Positions 4,917 through 6,016 of a stretch of 6,016 nucleotides of DNA are shown here, in pieces. Below the pieces are notes generated by a model, which did no database searches, was not told where the DNA came from, and saw nothing but the letters and a program-made list of their open reading frames with translations. Numbering within the stretch: position 1 is the stretch's first letter; each line of letters opens with the position of its first letter. The position numbers were made by a program, and so were the translations under genes. This DNA comes from CBDUSL01 sp965370265 (GTDB lineage Bacteria > Patescibacteriota > Patescibacteriia > JAXHNJ01). Where the stretch lies: the NCBI GenBank assembly GCA_965370265.1, contig CBDUSL010000041.1, positions 1 through 6,016 of the forward strand, written 5' to 3'.

Positions 4917-5210
4917 TCAATACTGCCACCCCCGAAGGGGACCCTTTGGGTTGCTCCACCTCGCAATAATGTTTTTTAGTATTCTTTTCTTTTCAAGAAA
5001 TCCTTTCGGTGATTTTAGGTAATATTCTCTTTTATTAGCGGTCGGTTTATCTTTAAATTTTTCAAGGTAGATTAGTTTAAATGGTATTCTATATCTTGTT
5101 GATTTCACTTTCCCTCTATTATGTTCTTTTAATCTTCTGTTAATATCAGAAGTAGAGCCAATATAGTGTTTGTTATCTTTTAAACTTTTTAAGATGTAGA
5201 CATAATACAT
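4917..5210 (-). CDS. GIY-YIG nuclease-domain protein, downstream copy
   Basis: A 97-residue GIY-YIG protein of the small stand-alone (UPF0213-like) class, a predicted metal-dependent DNA endonuclease. The motifs are in order: YVYIL at residues 3-7 (the GIY position), YIG at 16-18, RRLKEH at 25-30 with the catalytic Arg, and the metal-binding Glu in KREYYLK (E62). The start is the ATG at 5210, because family members begin MYYVYILKS; an open frame continues upstream to a GTG at 5261, but that part is translated repeat (EQPKGSPSGVAV). No clear Shine-Dalgarno site precedes it. The natural C-terminus is replaced after about residue 83 by repeat-encoded sequence (RWSNPKGPLRGWQY), ending at a TGA. 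It overlaps the end of the upstream copy by 22 bases. A role in mobility of the surrounding repeat is inferred. Confidence 0.85.
   Translation of the reverse strand: MYYVYILKSLKDNKHYIGSTSDINRRLKEHNRGKVKSTRYRIPFKLIYLEKFKDKPTANKREYYLKSPKGFLEKKRILKNIIARWSNPKGPLRGWQY
4921..4960. repeat. 40-bp tRNA-derived core, copy b
   Basis: Identical to copy a. Its left flank is the tRNA-leader type (TTGTTTTCAA) and its right flank is the nuclease-gene type (TCGCAATAATG), so it marks the junction of the two repeat families. It encodes the last residues of the downstream GIY-YIG gene. Confidence 0.9.
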
Positions 5211-5512
5211 TTTAATTGTCCGTACTGCCACCCCCGAAGGGGACCCTTTGGGTTGCTCCACCTCGCAATAATGTTTTTTAGTATTCTTTTCTTTTCAAGA
5301 AATCCTTTCGGTGATTTTAGGTAATATTCTCTTTTATTAGCGGTCGGTTTATCTTTAAATTTTTCAAGGTAGATTAGTTTAAATGGTATTCTATATCTTG
5401 TTGATTTCACTTTCCCTCTATTATGTTCTTTTAATCTTCTGTTAATATCAGAAGTAGAGCCAATATAGTGTTTGTTATCTTTTAAACTTTTTAAGATGTA
5501 GACATAATACAT
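5189..5512 (-). CDS. GIY-YIG nuclease-domain protein, upstream copy
   Basis: Identical to the downstream copy over residues 1-97, since both lie in the 302-bp repeat. Because core c is followed by the next nuclease leader rather than the tRNA leader, the frame does not meet the TGA and runs on for ten residues (GQLKCIMSTS), stopping inside the start of the second nuclease gene. That 22-base overlap could couple translation of the two. The start is ATG 5512. An in-frame extension to 5620 would pass through the promoter at 5592-5620 and is not credible. Transcription probably comes from that promoter, with core d in the 5' leader. Confidence 0.82.
   Translation of the reverse strand: MYYVYILKSLKDNKHYIGSTSDINRRLKEHNRGKVKSTRYRIPFKLIYLEKFKDKPTANKREYYLKSPKGFLEKKRILKNIIARWSNPKGPLRGWQYGQLKCIMSTS
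5223..5262. repeat. 40-bp tRNA-derived core, copy c
   Basis: Identical core between the two nuclease genes. On the minus strand it encodes the C-terminal tail of the upstream gene and forms the leader of the downstream gene, where the two hairpins sit 20-40 bases before the start codon. Confidence 0.9.
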
Positions 5513-5524
5513 TTTAATTGTCCG

Positions 5525-5564
5525 TACTGCCACCCCCGAAGGGGACCCTTTGGGTTGCTCCACC
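5525..5564. repeat. 40-bp tRNA-derived core, copy d (promoter-proximal)
   Basis: Identical core. Its right flank CCGCGTTG preserves the true tRNA 5' end on the minus strand (CAACGCGGGGTGGAGCA), but is joined to a different upstream sequence from that of the present tRNA. Confidence 0.9.
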
Positions 5565-5570
5565 CCGCGT
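5556..5570. repeat. 15-bp direct repeat, distal end of the array (att-like)
   Basis: Exact copy of the bases at 4780-4794. Just beyond it (5571 on) the sequence becomes unique and leads into a strong minus-strand promoter, so this may be the 5' stump of the original tRNA gene. Confidence 0.65.
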
Positions 5571-5591
5571 TGTTTTTTTTCATTACTAAAG

Positions 5592-5620
5592 ATTCTATCA
5601 GAAAAATAAAAAAAGGTCAA
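5592..5620 (-). promoter_or_regulatory. Strong minus-strand promoter upstream of the repeat array
   Basis: Read on the minus strand: TTGACC (5620-5615), exactly 17 bases, then TAGAAT (5597-5592). Each hexamer matches five of six consensus positions. Transcription should begin near 5585 and enter the stump CGCGGGGTGGAGCA about 12 bases later, the spacing expected for a tRNA promoter. It now heads the nuclease array. Confidence 0.75.
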
Positions 5621-5623
5621 GGA

Positions 5624-6016
5624 TTACATCTTTTCACATACCCAAACCATTTCTCGGCTTTTATCTTTAAACTTACCGTGTTTAAAATCACCATATAGCT
5701 TTAATGCTTTGAAACCGGTTAATTCGAGAAGGTGCTCAAATTCATACCGAAATATATACCTCAATTTCAAATTATATTTTCTTTTGGCCACTAGCAGATT
5801 ATGTTTATCAACTTCCTCGTGAATAAAGGTTGTTTTTAAAGTTTGAGTGGAAGGAAAGTAAAAATTATTAGCGTATAATTTAATTTTGTTTTTTGTGACA
5901 GGATCTTTTACCACCGAAAGAAATTCCATTTTACCATGCTTAGTAACCATTCGCTCATAATTTGGATTAAAGAAATTAAGGATTAATTTACCCTCTTTCT
6001 TTAAATGCTTGTTAAA
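5624..6016 (-). CDS. SAM-dependent methyltransferase, C-terminal part (runs off the window)
   Basis: The reading frame is open to the window edge, giving the last 130 residues; the ATG at 5950 is internal. The visible part begins FNKHLKKEGKLILNFFNPN, the strand and loop after the catalytic core of class I methyltransferases (the LKPGGxLIL pattern). It ends with RYEFEHLLELTGFKALKLYGDF and SREMVWVCEK, the usual closing helix and strands of Methyltransf_25-like enzymes. The SAM-binding glycine motif would lie outside the window, so neither substrate nor activity can be judged. It ends at TAA four bases before the -35 of the array promoter; no terminator hairpin separates them, so some read-through into the nuclease and tRNA array is possible. 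Confidence 0.85.
   Translation of the reverse strand, partial: FNKHLKKEGKLILNFFNPNYERMVTKHGKMEFLSVVKDPVTKNKIKLYANNFYFPSTQTLKTTFIHEEVDKHNLLVAKRKYNLKLRYIFRYEFEHLLELTGFKALKLYGDFKHGKFKDKSREMVWVCEKM

Larger units (their letters stand above)
4781..4952. repeat. Two exact tandem copies of an 86-bp repeat
   Basis: Copies are 4781-4866 and 4867-4952, identical by eye. Each holds the first 13 bases of the initiator tRNA, its upstream -10 region and part of a 40-bp core. The left copy supplies the 5' end and leader of the functional tRNA; the right copy is a non-functional duplicate whose tRNA sequence runs into the palindrome insert rather than the rest of the tRNA. Confidence 0.92.
4953..5556. repeat. 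Two exact tandem copies of a 302-bp repeat carrying a GIY-YIG gene
   Basis: Copies are 4953-5254 and 5255-5556. I see no difference between them over the full 302 bases, including the synonymous positions of the nuclease gene. Duplication must be recent, kept identical by recombination, or an assembly product. Confidence 0.92.

Noticed and set aside
4781..5570. CRISPR array
   Set aside because: The repeats are tandem 86- and 302-bp units with identical contents and contain genes; there are no short, variable spacers and no cas genes nearby.
5491..5583. 30-codon minus-strand frame beginning ATGAAAAAAAAC just after the array promoter
   Set aside because: No ribosome-binding site, and most of it is translated tRNA stump and palindrome, so it is more likely leader RNA.
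5513..5620. N-terminal extension of the upstream GIY-YIG frame (MTFFYFSDRIF...)
   Set aside because: It would translate the promoter at 5592-5620 and the tRNA-derived core. The family start MYYVYILKS is at 5512.
5948..5950. ATG as start of a complete 108-residue methyltransferase-like protein
   Set aside because: The frame is open upstream to the window edge and encodes typical methyltransferase sequence (LKKEGKLIL), so the gene is cut by the window.

Overview
This looks like part of a chromosome from a member of the Candidate Phyla Radiation (Patescibacteria). That placement is inferred from gene style: compact AT-rich DNA, short genes each closed by its own hairpin terminator, a membrane-anchored DsbA-like thioredoxin protein, a one-cluster ferredoxin, an exported CAP-domain protein and small MYYVYILKS-type GIY-YIG nucleases. 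TGG encodes Trp, and TGA appears as a stop (4917-4919), so nothing points to a recoded TGA. No marker in the window fixes the taxon more closely.

Plus strand, 1-4467. A ZIP-family metal transporter (6-743) is followed by a clear promoter and a 52-residue four-cysteine protein with a TTG start (882-1040). Next come an unrecognised basic 245-residue protein (1194-1931), a [4Fe-4S] ferredoxin (2031-2219), a membrane-anchored CAP/SCP-domain protein (2407-3585) and a membrane-anchored DsbA-like protein (3655-4416). Most of these genes have their own promoter-like sequence and terminator, so they look like single-gene units. The last two share an extracytoplasmic theme.

The DsbA-like protein is unusual. 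Its thioredoxin domain is in swapped order: the half with the cis-Pro loop (GVNGTPATF) precedes the half with the CPYC active site, and the protein stops where the normal fold would pass from first half to second. This is the signature of a circular permutation.

Minus strand, 6016-4438. A truncated SAM-methyltransferase gene is followed by a strong promoter (5620-5592), an array of exact repeats carrying two identical GIY-YIG nuclease genes, an initiator tRNA-fMet, a tRNA-Met(CAU) and a bidirectional terminator shared with the DsbA gene. The repeats derive from the 5' end of the initiator tRNA. Each of four identical 40-bp cores matches tRNA D-arm sequence split by a 22-bp double palindrome. 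The array is bounded by a 15-bp direct repeat of the tRNA 5' end, as expected if a small nuclease-bearing element entered the tRNA gene and rebuilt it with a new 5' end and promoter, then amplified in tandem. The repeats are read directly from the sequence; the insertion and amplification history is inference, and collapsed or mis-assembled repeats cannot be excluded.
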